Below are positions 54,273-63,707 of a DNA stretch of 64,000 nucleotides, piece by piece. Source of the stretch: CAWFGW01 sp963849955 (GTDB lineage: Bacteria; Bacteroidota; Bacteroidia; Cytophagales; JAAEPT01); the NCBI GenBank assembly GCA_963849955.1, contig CAWKJU010000005.1, forward strand, positions 1-64,000, given 5' to 3'. Position 1 is the stretch's first letter; the number at the start of each line of letters is the position of its first letter. The position numbers were made by a program, and so were the translations under genes. Under the pieces are notes generated by a model, which searched no databases, had not been told where the DNA came from, and saw only the letters and a list, made by a program, of their open reading frames with translations.

Positions 54273-55424
54273 TTATTTGACAACAACTTTTTCAGTATAT
54301 GCGTCTCTTTCAGTTTGAATTAAAAGCGTATAAATGCCAGAAGATAGTCCAGACACATTAAATTCCAGTTCACTAGTTTTACCGATACTAGCAATCATTT
54401 TACCTTGCGTATTCAGCAAATGTGCAGAAACAAGCGACTCAGCTCCCATATCGATTGTAATAGTTTCACTACTAGGATTAGGGAAAACAGAAATCCCTAT
54501 TTCTTTGGCTGTTTTGTTAGCGGCTAAATCAGTTATTACTCCTGTTTTACTTTGTTTAAACAACCAAGCCCAAACAGCGTCATTTTTAAACGTTTTAGTC
54601 CATGAATCATGACCTCCGTTTTTGTAAAGAGTAAAGGAGTGATACCCCTTAGGTTCGTTAACACCAATTTCAGCAGTCATAGACATGGTGGTGTCGTCAC
54701 CGTTAATGTCCATATTCATTTGAAATGTATAATCATCTAAAGCTACTGTGTTGTTTATGCCAAAGGGATAAATACCACCATTCACAGCTGTGGGGTTTAA
54801 CCCCGCACTTATGCGCATAAAATTATCACGACTTTTAGTATAGGTTACAGTCCCATCAAGAAAATTATGATGCCCCCACCAAGGCATGGTTCTAAGGTAT
54901 TTAGCAGGATTACTTACTGTTGCTGCTGGACAAATTGCGACTACAGCAGCGGTTGTTTCAGGGTATTTATCTACAAACTGAACCGCGTTTTTGCCTCCAG
55001 CACTAAAACCAATAATATAGACACGGTTTAGATCTATTTTATAAGCAGCTATGATAGCATCGTACATGTCTTTTACTCTGTCTTGAATGATGTAATTTTG
55101 TCCAGAGGCTTGAGGGCAAATAACCACCGCTTCGAATGATTTACCATCGTTTTTGACAATCTGTAAAGGACCTCGATCAATGGTTTTGTTTAAAGAACTA
55201 GAAGTGCCATCACCCCCTTCTCCAGTGCCGGCCATACTAATTATCAAGGGAAATTCAGTATTGCCATCATAGCCATTAGGAAGATATTCTGCATAACCAG
55301 TTATCCAGGGTAAGGTATTCATGTCGCTTGTTACTTTGGTGATGGTTCCAGGGGTACCAAAAGGTTGTGCTTTAAGTGCTAGCGTAACACATAAAAGAAC
55401 GGTTGATAGTAAGATTGTTTTCAT
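54273..55424 (-). CDS. secreted PHB-depolymerase-like esterase with T9SS sorting domain
   Basis: 383 residues. Signal peptide (MKTILLSTVLLCVTLALKA). The alpha/beta-hydrolase core has PLIISMAGTGEGGDG, the nucleophile elbow IIGFSAGGKNAVQF (Ser about residue 141), and the catalytic-His block NGGHDSWTKTF (about 271). It resembles the N-terminal hydrolase of the giant protein at 27990 in both the elbow and the His block. The C-terminal 80 residues are a type A T9SS sorting domain (ISVFPNPSSETITID to SGIYTLLIQTERDA). It is exported to the surface and probably removes ester groups from carbohydrate; the substrate is unknown. Confidence 0.85.
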   Translation of the reverse strand: MKTILLSTVLLCVTLALKAQPFGTPGTITKVTSDMNTLPWITGYAEYLPNGYDGNTEFPLIISMAGTGEGGDGTSSSLNKTIDRGPLQIVKNDGKSFEAVVICPQASGQNYIIQDRVKDMYDAIIAAYKIDLNRVYIIGFSAGGKNAVQFVDKYPETTAAVVAICPAATVSNPAKYLRTMPWWGHHNFLDGTVTYTKSRDNFMRISAGLNPTAVNGGIYPFGINNTVALDDYTFQMNMDINGDDTTMSMTAEIGVNEPKGYHSFTLYKNGGHDSWTKTFKNDAVWAWLFKQSKTGVITDLAANKTAKEIGISVFPNPSSETITIDMGAESLVSAHLLNTQGKMIASIGKTSELEFNVSGLSSGIYTLLIQTERDAYTEKVVVK

Positions 55425-55596
55425 AATTATAAGGGGTATGAGTTAATAAAACTAGTTGAAGGTTTTAGTTAATGAATTGTTGCTTAAAGGTAAGGCTCTC
55501 TATTTTTACTGACAAGTAAATAGTCTTTTAATTAAGTAGTTATACTTGGTTTTGATTATTTTTATAGATAGATGAAAATAAAAATAAACCTTGGGG

Positions 55597-55626
55597 TTGA
55601 ATTTGTAAATATTATACTTACTTTTG
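55597..55626 (+). promoter_or_regulatory. promoter of the tRNA-fMet gene
   Basis: TTG at 55597-55599, 19 bases, TACTTTTG at 55619-55626: exact Bacteroidota consensus, about 12 bases before the mature tRNA. Confidence 0.85.
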
Positions 55627-55637
55627 TGTCACCAAAT

Positions 55638-55710
<73 letters not shown>

Positions 55711-55718
55711 CTAAGCGA

Positions 55719-55754
55719 GACTCTTCAGTTAATTCTGAAGAGTCTTTTTTTTTT
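55719..55754 (+). terminator. rho-independent terminator of tRNA-fMet
   Basis: Perfect 10-bp stem GACTCTTCAG / CTGAAGAGTC with a 6-base loop, followed by ten Ts, 8 bases after the tRNA. Confidence 0.92.
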
Positions 55755-56065
55755 AATAATGCTACTTAGGGAACAAATTTCAATAGGATGTTTAATCAAA
55801 AGGCGTTAACAAATCAGTAGTAGATTCCCTTGTTTCAATTTTCTTTTAATTTTTTCAACTTTCTATGCCCCACTCTAATAAAAAATGAGTGCTATTGATC
55901 GATTTGACTATTGGAGCTTATAGTCAAGATTACCGGTTATACCACAATGCGAGGAGAAACTTGCCTAGAGTGTTTCTGGCATTCTACTAGAATCGTCTTA
56001 TTATCAGGTGTTATACAAATTTCTAAGGGCTGGCATGACTATGGCGCATTTCAGGATTATGTTTT
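55755..56065. other. about 310 bases without a recognised feature
   Basis: Between the tRNA terminator and the lipoprotein gene. I saw no ORF of useful size, no convincing promoter box and no repeat. Confidence 0.6.
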
Positions 56066-56743
56066 ATGAAAATGAAAAATAATATGAAAATGTTAAGCCA
56101 ATATAAATCAATAATAACATCATTTACTTTACTCAACGTCTGTTGTCTGCTTTTTTCTGGCTGTAGTATGTCCTCAACTGCTATCACAGGAACATGGATG
56201 AATGAAGATACATTAGCACCGCATTACAATCACATCCTAGTGGCTCCGTTTATTTCGGATAACCATATTCGGAATGATGTCGAGTTTAAATTAGCACAGC
56301 AGCTAAGTGAGCGTGATGTTAAAGTTGAAAGGGGGAGCAAGTTTTTACCACAGAAAAATACCGCTTCTACAACTGACAGAGAGGCTGTTTTTGAATCAGT
56401 AAAAGCACAAAAAGTTGATGCGATCCTTACAGTTTCATTAATTGATAAAGAAGCTGAAACGCGCTACGTGCCCGGTTCTTACACGTATACGCCTTATCCT
56501 ACGTATTCGTATTACGGTACATTTAGTGGTTATTATAATTATCAGAATCGAAGAGTTTATGAACCTGGTTATTATGTAACTGATCACTACTATTATCTTG
56601 AAACGAACTTATACGATGCTGAAACCGAAAAATTAATTTGGTCTGCCCAGACTGAAACCTACGATCCAGCAACTATTGATTCCTTTACTGAAGATTATTC
56701 CAAAAAAATAACCGTGCAATTGAGGAAAGATAGTATAATCTAA
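56066..56743 (+). CDS. predicted lipoprotein, DUF4136-like
   Basis: 225 residues. A long N-terminus with a lipoprotein signal (FTLLNVCCLLFSGCSM, lipobox LFSGC at about residue 33). The mature part starts ITGTWMNEDTLAPHYNHILV and has VEFKLAQQLSERDVKVERGS and KAQKVDAILTVSLIDKE, the alternating pattern of a Rossmann-like periplasmic lipoprotein. A Tyr/Pro-rich stretch (YTYTPYPTYSYYG) lies in the middle. It resembles DUF4136-type lipoproteins, but I do not press this. Several ATGs near 56066 could be the start. A strong hairpin follows. Confidence 0.75.
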   Translation: MKMKNNMKMLSQYKSIITSFTLLNVCCLLFSGCSMSSTAITGTWMNEDTLAPHYNHILVAPFISDNHIRNDVEFKLAQQLSERDVKVERGSKFLPQKNTASTTDREAVFESVKAQKVDAILTVSLIDKEAETRYVPGSYTYTPYPTYSYYGTFSGYYNYQNRRVYEPGYYVTDHYYYLETNLYDAETEKLIWSAQTETYDPATIDSFTEDYSKKITVQLRKDSII

Positions 56744-56782
56744 AAAGTACGGAAATGATAGGTTTAGATGCAGTCCTTTTGT

Positions 56783-56824
56783 TTTCAGATCACTTTTTTA
56801 TAGAAAAAAGTGATCTGAAATTTT
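56783..56824 (+). terminator. terminator after the lipoprotein gene
   Basis: A perfect 17-bp stem (56783-56799 / 56804-56820) with an ATAG loop, followed by TTTT. Unusually long for this window. It lies about 40 bases after the stop. Confidence 0.8.
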
Positions 56825-57022
56825 ATAGCTAAAGGAAAATATTTAGCGCAGCTGTTGTATCGATAATCGATGAATTAGCATCAGTTAAGTTTGGGATATA
56901 GGGTTAGTAAATGAAGTGAATTTTGTAAAGTCCGGAGATTTGAGACTTTCAAAAAATTGAACTAACTTATTTCAGAATTAATAATTACTTTTTCGAAACA
57001 CAAGAAATAGTTTTTAATAGCG

Positions 57023-57904
57023 ATGGATTTCATAGACTACTATAAAACATTAGGGGTAAGTAAAACAGCCACTACGGAAGAAATAAAAAAAGCTTACAAG
57101 AAGTTAGCACGAAAGCACCATCCTGATTTGAATCCAAATGATGCAAATGCTAAAGCTAACTTTCAAAAAATAAATGAAGCGAATAGTGTATTAAGCGACC
57201 CTGAAAAACGTAAAAAATACGATCAATATGGCAAAGACTGGCAACATGCTGATGAATTTGAAAAAGCAAAACGCAGCCAATCTTCAAATCCTCGAGGAGG
57301 TGCTTCAGGTTTTCGCGCACAAACTGGAAGTGACTATTCTGATTTTTTTGAGTCGATGTTTGGTGGCGCAACAGGTGGAGGTGGTCGCCAAGTGAAATTC
57401 AGAGGGCAAGATTTCCATGCAGAATTACAGCTTCAACTGTTAGATGCCTATAAAACGCACAAACAGACCCTAAGTGTAAATGGTAAAAACATTCGAATTA
57501 CTATTCCCGCAGGAATAGAAAACGGACAAACCATCAAGATTGCCAATTATGGGAGTCCTGGCATCAACGGTGGTCCCAATGGTGATTTATATATAACCTT
57601 CGCTATAGCAGAACATGCAGGGTTTAAGCGGGTTGAGAATAACTTATACACAACGGTAGATTTAAACTTGTACACTGCTGTATTAGGTGGAGAAATTACC
57701 ATTGATACCCTCGATGGAAAAGTAAAACTGAAAGTACAGCCAGAAACACAAAATGGTACCCAAGTAAAGTTAAAAGGTAAAGGGTTTCCTGTCTATAAAA
57801 AGGATGGGAGTTTCGGAGATTTATTTGTGACCTATAACATTCAAATTCCTACAAATTTAAGTGATCAACAAAAGGAATTATTTAAGCAATTGTCGAATAG
57901 TTAA
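57023..57904 (+). CDS. CbpA-type J-domain co-chaperone
   Basis: 293 residues. An N-terminal J domain (residues 1-70) with FIDYYKTLGVSKTATTEEIK, the HPD motif in ARKHHPDLNPND, and KKYDQYGKDWQ; a G/S-rich linker; then two DnaJ C-terminal beta domains (NIRITIPAGIENGQTIKI, YGSPGINGGPNGDLYIT). No zinc-finger cysteines, which is the CbpA type. It stimulates DnaK ATPase. It is followed after 11 bases by its modulator. Confidence 0.95.
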   Translation: MDFIDYYKTLGVSKTATTEEIKKAYKKLARKHHPDLNPNDANAKANFQKINEANSVLSDPEKRKKYDQYGKDWQHADEFEKAKRSQSSNPRGGASGFRAQTGSDYSDFFESMFGGATGGGGRQVKFRGQDFHAELQLQLLDAYKTHKQTLSVNGKNIRITIPAGIENGQTIKIANYGSPGINGGPNGDLYITFAIAEHAGFKRVENNLYTTVDLNLYTAVLGGEITIDTLDGKVKLKVQPETQNGTQVKLKGKGFPVYKKDGSFGDLFVTYNIQIPTNLSDQQKELFKQLSNS

Positions 57905-57915
57905 AAAGTAATACC

Positions 57916-58206
57916 ATGAATTTAGAAAATCTAATATCAGTCGACCATTTTTGCACGAGTCATAACATTGAAATCACTTTTGTTAATTCATTGGAACAAA
58001 ATGGATTAATTCAATTAGTTAGCATTGAAGAAAAGCCTTTTATCGAAGCAGATAAATTACCCGACTTGGAGAAGTTTGTCACTTATCATTATGAGTTGGA
58101 AATTAATTTGGAAGGGATTGAGACTATTGTTCATTTATTAGGTAAAATAGAGCAGCTACAACTTGAAAATAGAGTCTTACGCAATAGGGTATCATCACAC
58201 TCGTAG
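57916..58206 (+). CDS. CbpM-like chaperone modulator
   Basis: 96 residues: a winged-helix-like start with LISVDHFCTSHNIEITFV and LEQNGLIQLV, then KLPDLEKFVTYHYELEINLE and a C-terminal coiled coil (LLGKIEQLQLENRVLRNRV). This matches the MerR-like CbpM family, which binds the J domain of CbpA and blocks its interaction with DnaK. The gene directly follows cbpA-like, as in other bacteria, so the pair is almost certain. Confidence 0.88.
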   Translation: MNLENLISVDHFCTSHNIEITFVNSLEQNGLIQLVSIEEKPFIEADKLPDLEKFVTYHYELEINLEGIETIVHLLGKIEQLQLENRVLRNRVSSHS

Positions 58207-58478
58207 TGTTAAATAGTCAAAATGGCTGATGGTGTTATTTACTAATCCCCTTTAATAGTTGAATTATACTTATTATTTTTTTGGATAGTGGCAAAAGCCC
58301 AATAAAGACCTGTTTAAGATGATTTTTTATTTGTACAGCCTCTATGGAATTAAAATTACTTAATACTAAAACGTTTATAAAGTAATATCTCACGTTCATA
58401 AATTAGCTCTAACTGATTGGTGTATTTCAATGCATTTTTAATGCAAATAAATTCAATTTTTAACTAAACAACATCACA

Positions 58479-60650
58479 ATGAAAAAGACACTACTCAGTA
58501 TTTTTGTAGCCTTATCTGGGGTTGCAGTGGCTCAAGAAAATGCAACCATGTTAGTTCCTCCAGAGGCACCTTATCAAAAAGAATTTGGTACAAGCATAGC
58601 AATTGCTCCAAATAGCAGTAAGATAGCAATTGGCTCTGAATTTGGTAATCTTAGAGGTACCGTTTATTTATACAATTCTGACACATTTGATAAAAAACTT
58701 ATTGGTTCTCAAATAGATGCTAATTCAATCAGGTTTGGAGAATCCGTAGCACTCAATGAAAAATTCCTTTTTGCAGGTGACTGGAGTTACCCGTTAAATG
58801 GGGGAAGTAACTACGGTAAAGTCCATATTTTCAAAGCTCCTAATAATGATGGTAACTTCAATACCACACCCATTCAAACGCTTACGGGCGCTGTAAATTA
58901 TGGTAGGTTTGGAGATAAGGTTATAGTAAGAGGTAACTGGCTTGCAGTAGTATCAACGGGTACATCAAGTTCTATTTTTTTATACAAAGAAGAAGGACCA
59001 ACAAACCAACCATGGGTGTTAAAACAACAGATTCAAATTAGTGATCTATATAATCAAGCTGTAGCTCTTGATGATAACCACCTTGTAGTAGGTACAAATG
59101 GTGAACTTCGAGTGTATCAGAAACAAGGCAATCAGTTTAACCATATCTACACTAGGGCTCAGGGTGCCCGACCAAGCTGGGCAACCACTGGTTATGGGGC
59201 TGGAGTAACAATCAACGATGGTAAAATAGTAATCGCTGATAAAGGTGCTGGTAAGGCTGAAGTGTTAACTGGCTGGGGTTCAAATTGGTCTTCTTTCGGT
59301 CAATTGACGAGTCCGAATTATCCTACTGACAAATTTGGTGCTTCAATTGTGATTAAAGACAATTATATTATTCTATCAGATTATTTTGCGCCCAAAATTT
59401 ATGTATTTGAAAAAAGTGGTAGCAATTATACTTTCAAACATGAATTAGGAATTGAACACGATTTAATTACTCGTAGTAAAGCTGGGGAAATTGCCATTAA
59501 TAATCAATCTGTATTGGTTGCAGCTACTCCCCATACAACTTTCCCTGGAGTTGCTAATTCGAGCGGATCAAGTTCGTCAGATAGAGGTACAGCTTTTATA
59601 GGCAATTTTTTCAACTTAGTAAAATCGGTGGGACAAGCGTATGAATACAATGACAATATCTACAACGCACAGCAAATTGAACTTTACCGTCCGGTAAAAG
59701 CAGCTATATCAAACGCTAATGACAACGATTATTATAAAGTAACGATTGCTGAAGCTCAAACAGTTAGCTTTGAATTGAGTAATCTACCAGCAGATTATGA
59801 TATTGCTATCTATCAATCAGCTTCAAATCAAATTCAAAGTAGTACCCTATATGGTTTACATAATGAATACACTGCTTTGTACTTAAATCCAGGTACTTAT
59901 TATGTGAAGGTATACTCAAAACAGGGTGCGGCTAATAGCACGCAACCTTATTCATTAGTGGTAAGAGGCTCAAATTGTGTAGAGTTTGTTGATTTAAATA
60001 ACCATAGTGCTCAGACGGCTATAAGCTTGGCTCAAACAGCTTCAGGGCTGTTGTTGGGTACTATTAAAGAAGTAGGTGAAGAAGATTGGTTTTCCTTCAA
60101 TCACTATAGTAGTTCAAATTTTCCTTATAAAATTGAAGTCTCTCTTTCGAATTTAATTGCTGATTTTGACATTTACTTGTATGATGAAAATTTATCAGAG
60201 ATAGCTCGTTCATGGAATGGTGGTTATAGCAATGAGTTTATCAGTACTGGAGAAATGCCAACTGGAAAGTACTATGTTCGTGTGGATGGTTGGAGTTCAG
60301 CTAAAAGTGATCAATGTTATCATTTGAGTATAGAATCTACTTCAGTATCATCGGGTAGTTCTCGAGTTTCCAGTGAGACCACCACTACTAAAAAAGAAGC
60401 ATTAGGTTTAATTGCCTACCCTAACTATTTCCAGAATGGAAAAGAAGTAATGGTTAGCTTAGAGTGTGGAGAAGTGAAAATACCGAGTACACGAATTAAA
60501 TTGCTTCAATCGGGTACTTCAGAAACGATATGGGAAGAAAATGTAAATGTGGTAAATGGTAAAGCGACAATTAATTTACCTGCCATGAGTCCAGGACTCT
60601 ACTTATTGTATTCTCCAGATTTAGGTAATACAAAAATAGTGGTGCAATAA
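58479..60650 (+). CDS. secreted T9SS protein with beta-propeller-like and pre-peptidase domains
   Basis: 723 residues. Signal peptide (MKKTLLSIFVALSGVAVA). Residues about 25-390 contain repeated blades of the FG-GAP/integrin-like type (GTSIAIAPNSSKIAIGSEFG, FGDKVIVRGNWLAVVS, FGASIVIKDNYIILSDY). Two pre-peptidase C-terminal (PPC) domains follow (AISNANDNDYYKVTIAEAQT, EVGEEDWFSFNHYS, GEMPTGKYYVRVDGW). The C-terminal 80 residues are a T9SS sorting domain (LIAYPNYFQNGKE to SPGLYLLYSPD). No enzymatic domain is visible; probably an adhesin-like surface protein. Confidence 0.85.
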   Translation: MKKTLLSIFVALSGVAVAQENATMLVPPEAPYQKEFGTSIAIAPNSSKIAIGSEFGNLRGTVYLYNSDTFDKKLIGSQIDANSIRFGESVALNEKFLFAGDWSYPLNGGSNYGKVHIFKAPNNDGNFNTTPIQTLTGAVNYGRFGDKVIVRGNWLAVVSTGTSSSIFLYKEEGPTNQPWVLKQQIQISDLYNQAVALDDNHLVVGTNGELRVYQKQGNQFNHIYTRAQGARPSWATTGYGAGVTINDGKIVIADKGAGKAEVLTGWGSNWSSFGQLTSPNYPTDKFGASIVIKDNYIILSDYFAPKIYVFEKSGSNYTFKHELGIEHDLITRSKAGEIAINNQSVLVAATPHTTFPGVANSSGSSSSDRGTAFIGNFFNLVKSVGQAYEYNDNIYNAQQIELYRPVKAAISNANDNDYYKVTIAEAQTVSFELSNLPADYDIAIYQSASNQIQSSTLYGLHNEYTALYLNPGTYYVKVYSKQGAANSTQPYSLVVRGSNCVEFVDLNNHSAQTAISLAQTASGLLLGTIKEVGEEDWFSFNHYSSSNFPYKIEVSLSNLIADFDIYLYDENLSEIARSWNGGYSNEFISTGEMPTGKYYVRVDGWSSAKSDQCYHLSIESTSVSSGSSRVSSETTTTKKEALGLIAYPNYFQNGKEVMVSLECGEVKIPSTRIKLLQSGTSETIWEENVNVVNGKATINLPAMSPGLYLLYSPDLGNTKIVVQ

Positions 60651-60661
60651 ATAATCTAACA

Positions 60662-60695
60662 AAAAAGGTGTTAAACATTTGTTTAACACCTTTTT
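60662..60695. terminator. bidirectional terminator between convergent genes
   Basis: Perfect 15-bp stem (60662-60676 / 60681-60695) around ATTT, A-rich on one side and T-rich on the other. It serves the T9SS gene before it and the minus-strand phosphatase gene behind it. Confidence 0.85.
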
Positions 60696-60756
60696 CATTT
60701 CATAGTATATTTTGTTGTGATTTTTTTATAATCATTATTTAGCAATTTTAAGTTGA

Positions 60757-62139
60757 TTACACTTCAATACCAACAACTAATACATCATCGGTTTGGGGAA
60801 TATCACCTTTCCAGTCATTAAACTCTTTTGCTAATAAGTCATATTGCTCATGCATCGGTACGGTAGAGGTACTCACTAAAAACTCTCTATATCGTTTGGT
60901 GTAGTACTTTTCATTTAATTTTCCTCCAAATTGATCTTGAAAACCATCAGAAAAAATATAGTATTTATCACCTTTGACCGCGTCAAGTTCATGAGTTTCA
61001 AATGTTTTTTTTGTATTAAAGAGGGTTTTTCCAATTGAATTTCGAGATCCTTTGATGACAGTCACTTCACCATCTCTAATCTTATATAAAGGATTTTTAG
61101 CAGCAGAAAAGTATATTTTATTCTCGTTGAAGGTTAAGATACTTATGTCCATTCCGTCACTGATATTTGCAGTATCTGCTTTTTCTGAAGAAAAGCTTTT
61201 TATCACCGCATCATCTAATAATTCAAGAATTGCGCTGGGAGTATAAATGTTTTTTTGGGCAACTATATCATTGAGAAGGGCACATCCTAAAACGGTAGTT
61301 AGCGCTCCTGGGACGCCATGACCCGTACAGTCAGCAGCTACAATTACTTTGGTGTTTGTTTCCTGATCTGCGTAAAACCAATAAAAATCGCCACTTAAAA
61401 TATCCTTTGGTCTGAAAAAGGCGAAGGAGTTGTCAAAAAATTCGACTAAATCATTTTCTTCCCCTAAAATGGCATGCTGTATTCGTTGAGCATAGCGAAT
61501 ACTGGAAGTGATTTGTTTATTCGTAGCTTCAACCAGATTTTTTTGTACAATTAATTCCTCATTGATTTCTTCTACTTGTAGTCTAGCTGTTATTTCTTTA
61601 ACAGTTAAATCATAGCGGGTTCGGATTAATATGAACATGAAAAGACCCACTGCAATTAATAATAAACCACCGTTGAGTAAGAATGTATTAAAATTAATTT
61701 CGGGGTTCAAAAAAATAAAAAAGGAAGAAACAAGTGCAGAAGCAGAGATGACCAATGCTGACATTTTCCAACTCCATAGTATAAACATGCCACCAGCGAT
61801 AAACAGGGCCATATAATTAAGGCAATGACCGAGGATATGCTCACTTGAGATTAGACCAAACGTGTATGCGTTTTGTAATGAAATAAGCGTAAATGGAATA
61901 AAAATCAAAACGGTGTTAGTCTTAATTTTTAATTGTGTTCTTAATTTGAGAATAGCAAAAGTTATTGCTGCAATTGATAAACGGATGATTAAAAGTTGTG
62001 TAGATGAATCCGGTATATTAATGTAGTCAGTAATAGCAAAAAAAGGATCAAATATAATCGCAATCCACGCCCCAAGAACGTGGTACTTTTCCGCTGATTT
62101 TTCTAATTCAGCATTGATTTTTTCTTCTCGTTGTCTCAA
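60757..62139 (-). CDS. SpoIIE-type PP2C phosphatase with membrane domain
   Basis: 460 residues. A TTG start at 62139 is the only possible one in this frame before the conserved part (a stop precedes it directly). Six or so hydrophobic segments (about residues 25-170) are followed by a helical linker (EEINEELIVQKNLVEATNKQ) and a SpoIIE/RsbU phosphatase domain with FRPKDILSGDFYWFY, VIVAADCTGHGVPGA, NISDGMDISI and YIFSDGFQDQFGG, which carries the metal-binding Asp residues. In many Bacteroidota these phosphatases act in signalling; the target is unknown. There is no partner gene in this window. Confidence 0.92.
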   Translation of the reverse strand: MRQREEKINAELEKSAEKYHVLGAWIAIIFDPFFAITDYINIPDSSTQLLIIRLSIAAITFAILKLRTQLKIKTNTVLIFIPFTLISLQNAYTFGLISSEHILGHCLNYMALFIAGGMFILWSWKMSALVISASALVSSFFIFLNPEINFNTFLLNGGLLLIAVGLFMFILIRTRYDLTVKEITARLQVEEINEELIVQKNLVEATNKQITSSIRYAQRIQHAILGEENDLVEFFDNSFAFFRPKDILSGDFYWFYADQETNTKVIVAADCTGHGVPGALTTVLGCALLNDIVAQKNIYTPSAILELLDDAVIKSFSSEKADTANISDGMDISILTFNENKIYFSAAKNPLYKIRDGEVTVIKGSRNSIGKTLFNTKKTFETHELDAVKGDKYYIFSDGFQDQFGGKLNEKYYTKRYREFLVSTSTVPMHEQYDLLAKEFNDWKGDIPQTDDVLVVGIEV

Positions 62140-62310
62140 TTATCTTTTAAGTTAGATGGTATTAATGTTATAAACATGTTTCAACTCCTATTCAATATAA
62201 TCAATTCCTGTAAGAAATAAGCGGAGGATTATTAAAGTCTTAAACTAGTTTTAGCAAATTTTGTTTGGTTTGAATGACTAATTTTAATGAACATCGTAAT
62301 GCGATTTAAA

Positions 62311-62342
62311 CAAAAAAGACGAAGCCATAATGGCTTCGTCTT
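62311..62342 (-). terminator. terminator of lysC
   Basis: Perfect 11-bp stem AAGACGAAGCC / GGCTTCGTCTT (62316-62326 / 62332-62342), followed on the minus strand by TTTT, about 25 bases beyond the lysC stop. Confidence 0.85.
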
Positions 62343-62368
62343 GTTCTTATTTTAAAGTAGTTAAACAA

Positions 62369-63685
62369 TTAAAGACCAAACACGTCTTTATTAATTGCCT
62401 TTAATGCAGCGGTTTTGTCTTGTGTTTTAACTACCACTGACACATTGTAGTTGCTTCCTCCAAACGAGATCATACGTAGTGGAATGTTGTGAAGAGCCGT
62501 TACCACCTTACCTAAAATACCTTTATTTTGTTTGAAGTTACCTACTACGCAAACAATAGATTGATCGCTGTCAACTTCTACATAACTAAACTTCTCAAGT
62601 TCTTCACGAATTAACTTAAGCTGAGAGTCATCATCAATCGTTAATGAAACGGCAATTTCAGACGTAGTAATCATGTCAACTGGGGTACGGTGTTTTTCAA
62701 AAATCTCAAACACTTTTCTTAAGAAGCCATAAGCTAATAGCATGCGGCTAGACTTAATTTTGATAGCCGTAATATTGTCTTTTGCAGCAACAGCTTTTAC
62801 CTCTTCTTTACCTGAAGCAGTAGAGATAACAGTACCATGTGCTTCAGGCTGCATGGTATTTAACAATTTAACAGGAATATTTTTTACCTGAGCAGGTCGA
62901 ATTGTTGCAGGGTGAAGTATTTTTGCTCCGAAATAGGCTAATTCAGCCGCCTCATCAAAGGAGAGTTGTGCAATAGGATAGGTTTTGTCAACCACACGAG
63001 GATCGTTGTTGTGCATGCCGTCAATATCCGTCCATATTTGTACTTCAGTTGCATCACCAGCGGCACCAACCAGTGAAGCGGTGTAATCACTGCCACCTCT
63101 TTTTAGGTTATCTACCTCATTCAAATGGTTCATGCAGATGTATCCTTGAGTAATGTAAATAGTTGTTTCAGGTTTTTCAGCTAAGATAGCTTTTAGTTTG
63201 TTGGAAATCGCTGACAATTCTGGTTCATCGTCCGCATCGATACTCATGAAATCTAATGCCCATAATAATTCAGATTTCACGCCTTTTTCTGTTAGGAAAT
63301 GCTGGAAAAGTTGGGTAGAAATCAGTTCGCCTTGTGCTAACATCAACCGCTCTTCCACGTCTGTGAAATCGGAATCCAACACATTTCTGATGATGGTAAA
63401 CTGTGTTTCTATAACTTCCTTACCTTTCTGCTTTCCAGCTGGGGTAGAGTAGAGGTTATCGATGAACTCTTCATATTTGGTGAATAATGCTTCGATTTGA
63501 TTTGAAGCATTTATTTTATCTTTTTTATATAAAGCTTCATTGATTTGAACTAATGAGTTAGTCGTGCCTGAAACGGCTGATAATACGACTATCTTTTGAT
63601 CATTATCTTTTGTAATCAAGTCTTTAACTTGATTCATTCTCTCTGGACTTCCTACTGAAGTACCTCCAAATTTTAAAATCTTCAT
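62369..63685 (-). CDS. lysC: aspartate kinase
   Basis: 438 residues: first step of the Lys/Met/Thr/diaminopimelate branch, phosphorylating aspartate. The kinase domain begins MKILKFGGTSVGSPERM (the Lys is the phosphate-binding one) and has KRGGSDYTASLVGAA and VQIWTDIDGMHNNDPRVV; two C-terminal ACT domains follow (about residues 300-438: MITTSEIAVSLTIDD, MISFGGSNYNVSVVV), so it is probably feedback-regulated. It lies 22 bases behind ribH on the same strand. No bifunctional dehydrogenase domain. Confidence 0.97.
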   Translation of the reverse strand: MKILKFGGTSVGSPERMNQVKDLITKDNDQKIVVLSAVSGTTNSLVQINEALYKKDKINASNQIEALFTKYEEFIDNLYSTPAGKQKGKEVIETQFTIIRNVLDSDFTDVEERLMLAQGELISTQLFQHFLTEKGVKSELLWALDFMSIDADDEPELSAISNKLKAILAEKPETTIYITQGYICMNHLNEVDNLKRGGSDYTASLVGAAGDATEVQIWTDIDGMHNNDPRVVDKTYPIAQLSFDEAAELAYFGAKILHPATIRPAQVKNIPVKLLNTMQPEAHGTVISTASGKEEVKAVAAKDNITAIKIKSSRMLLAYGFLRKVFEIFEKHRTPVDMITTSEIAVSLTIDDDSQLKLIREELEKFSYVEVDSDQSIVCVVGNFKQNKGILGKVVTALHNIPLRMISFGGSNYNVSVVVKTQDKTAALKAINKDVFGL

Positions 63686-63707
63686 ATCGAATAGTTCTTT
63701 CTAATTC

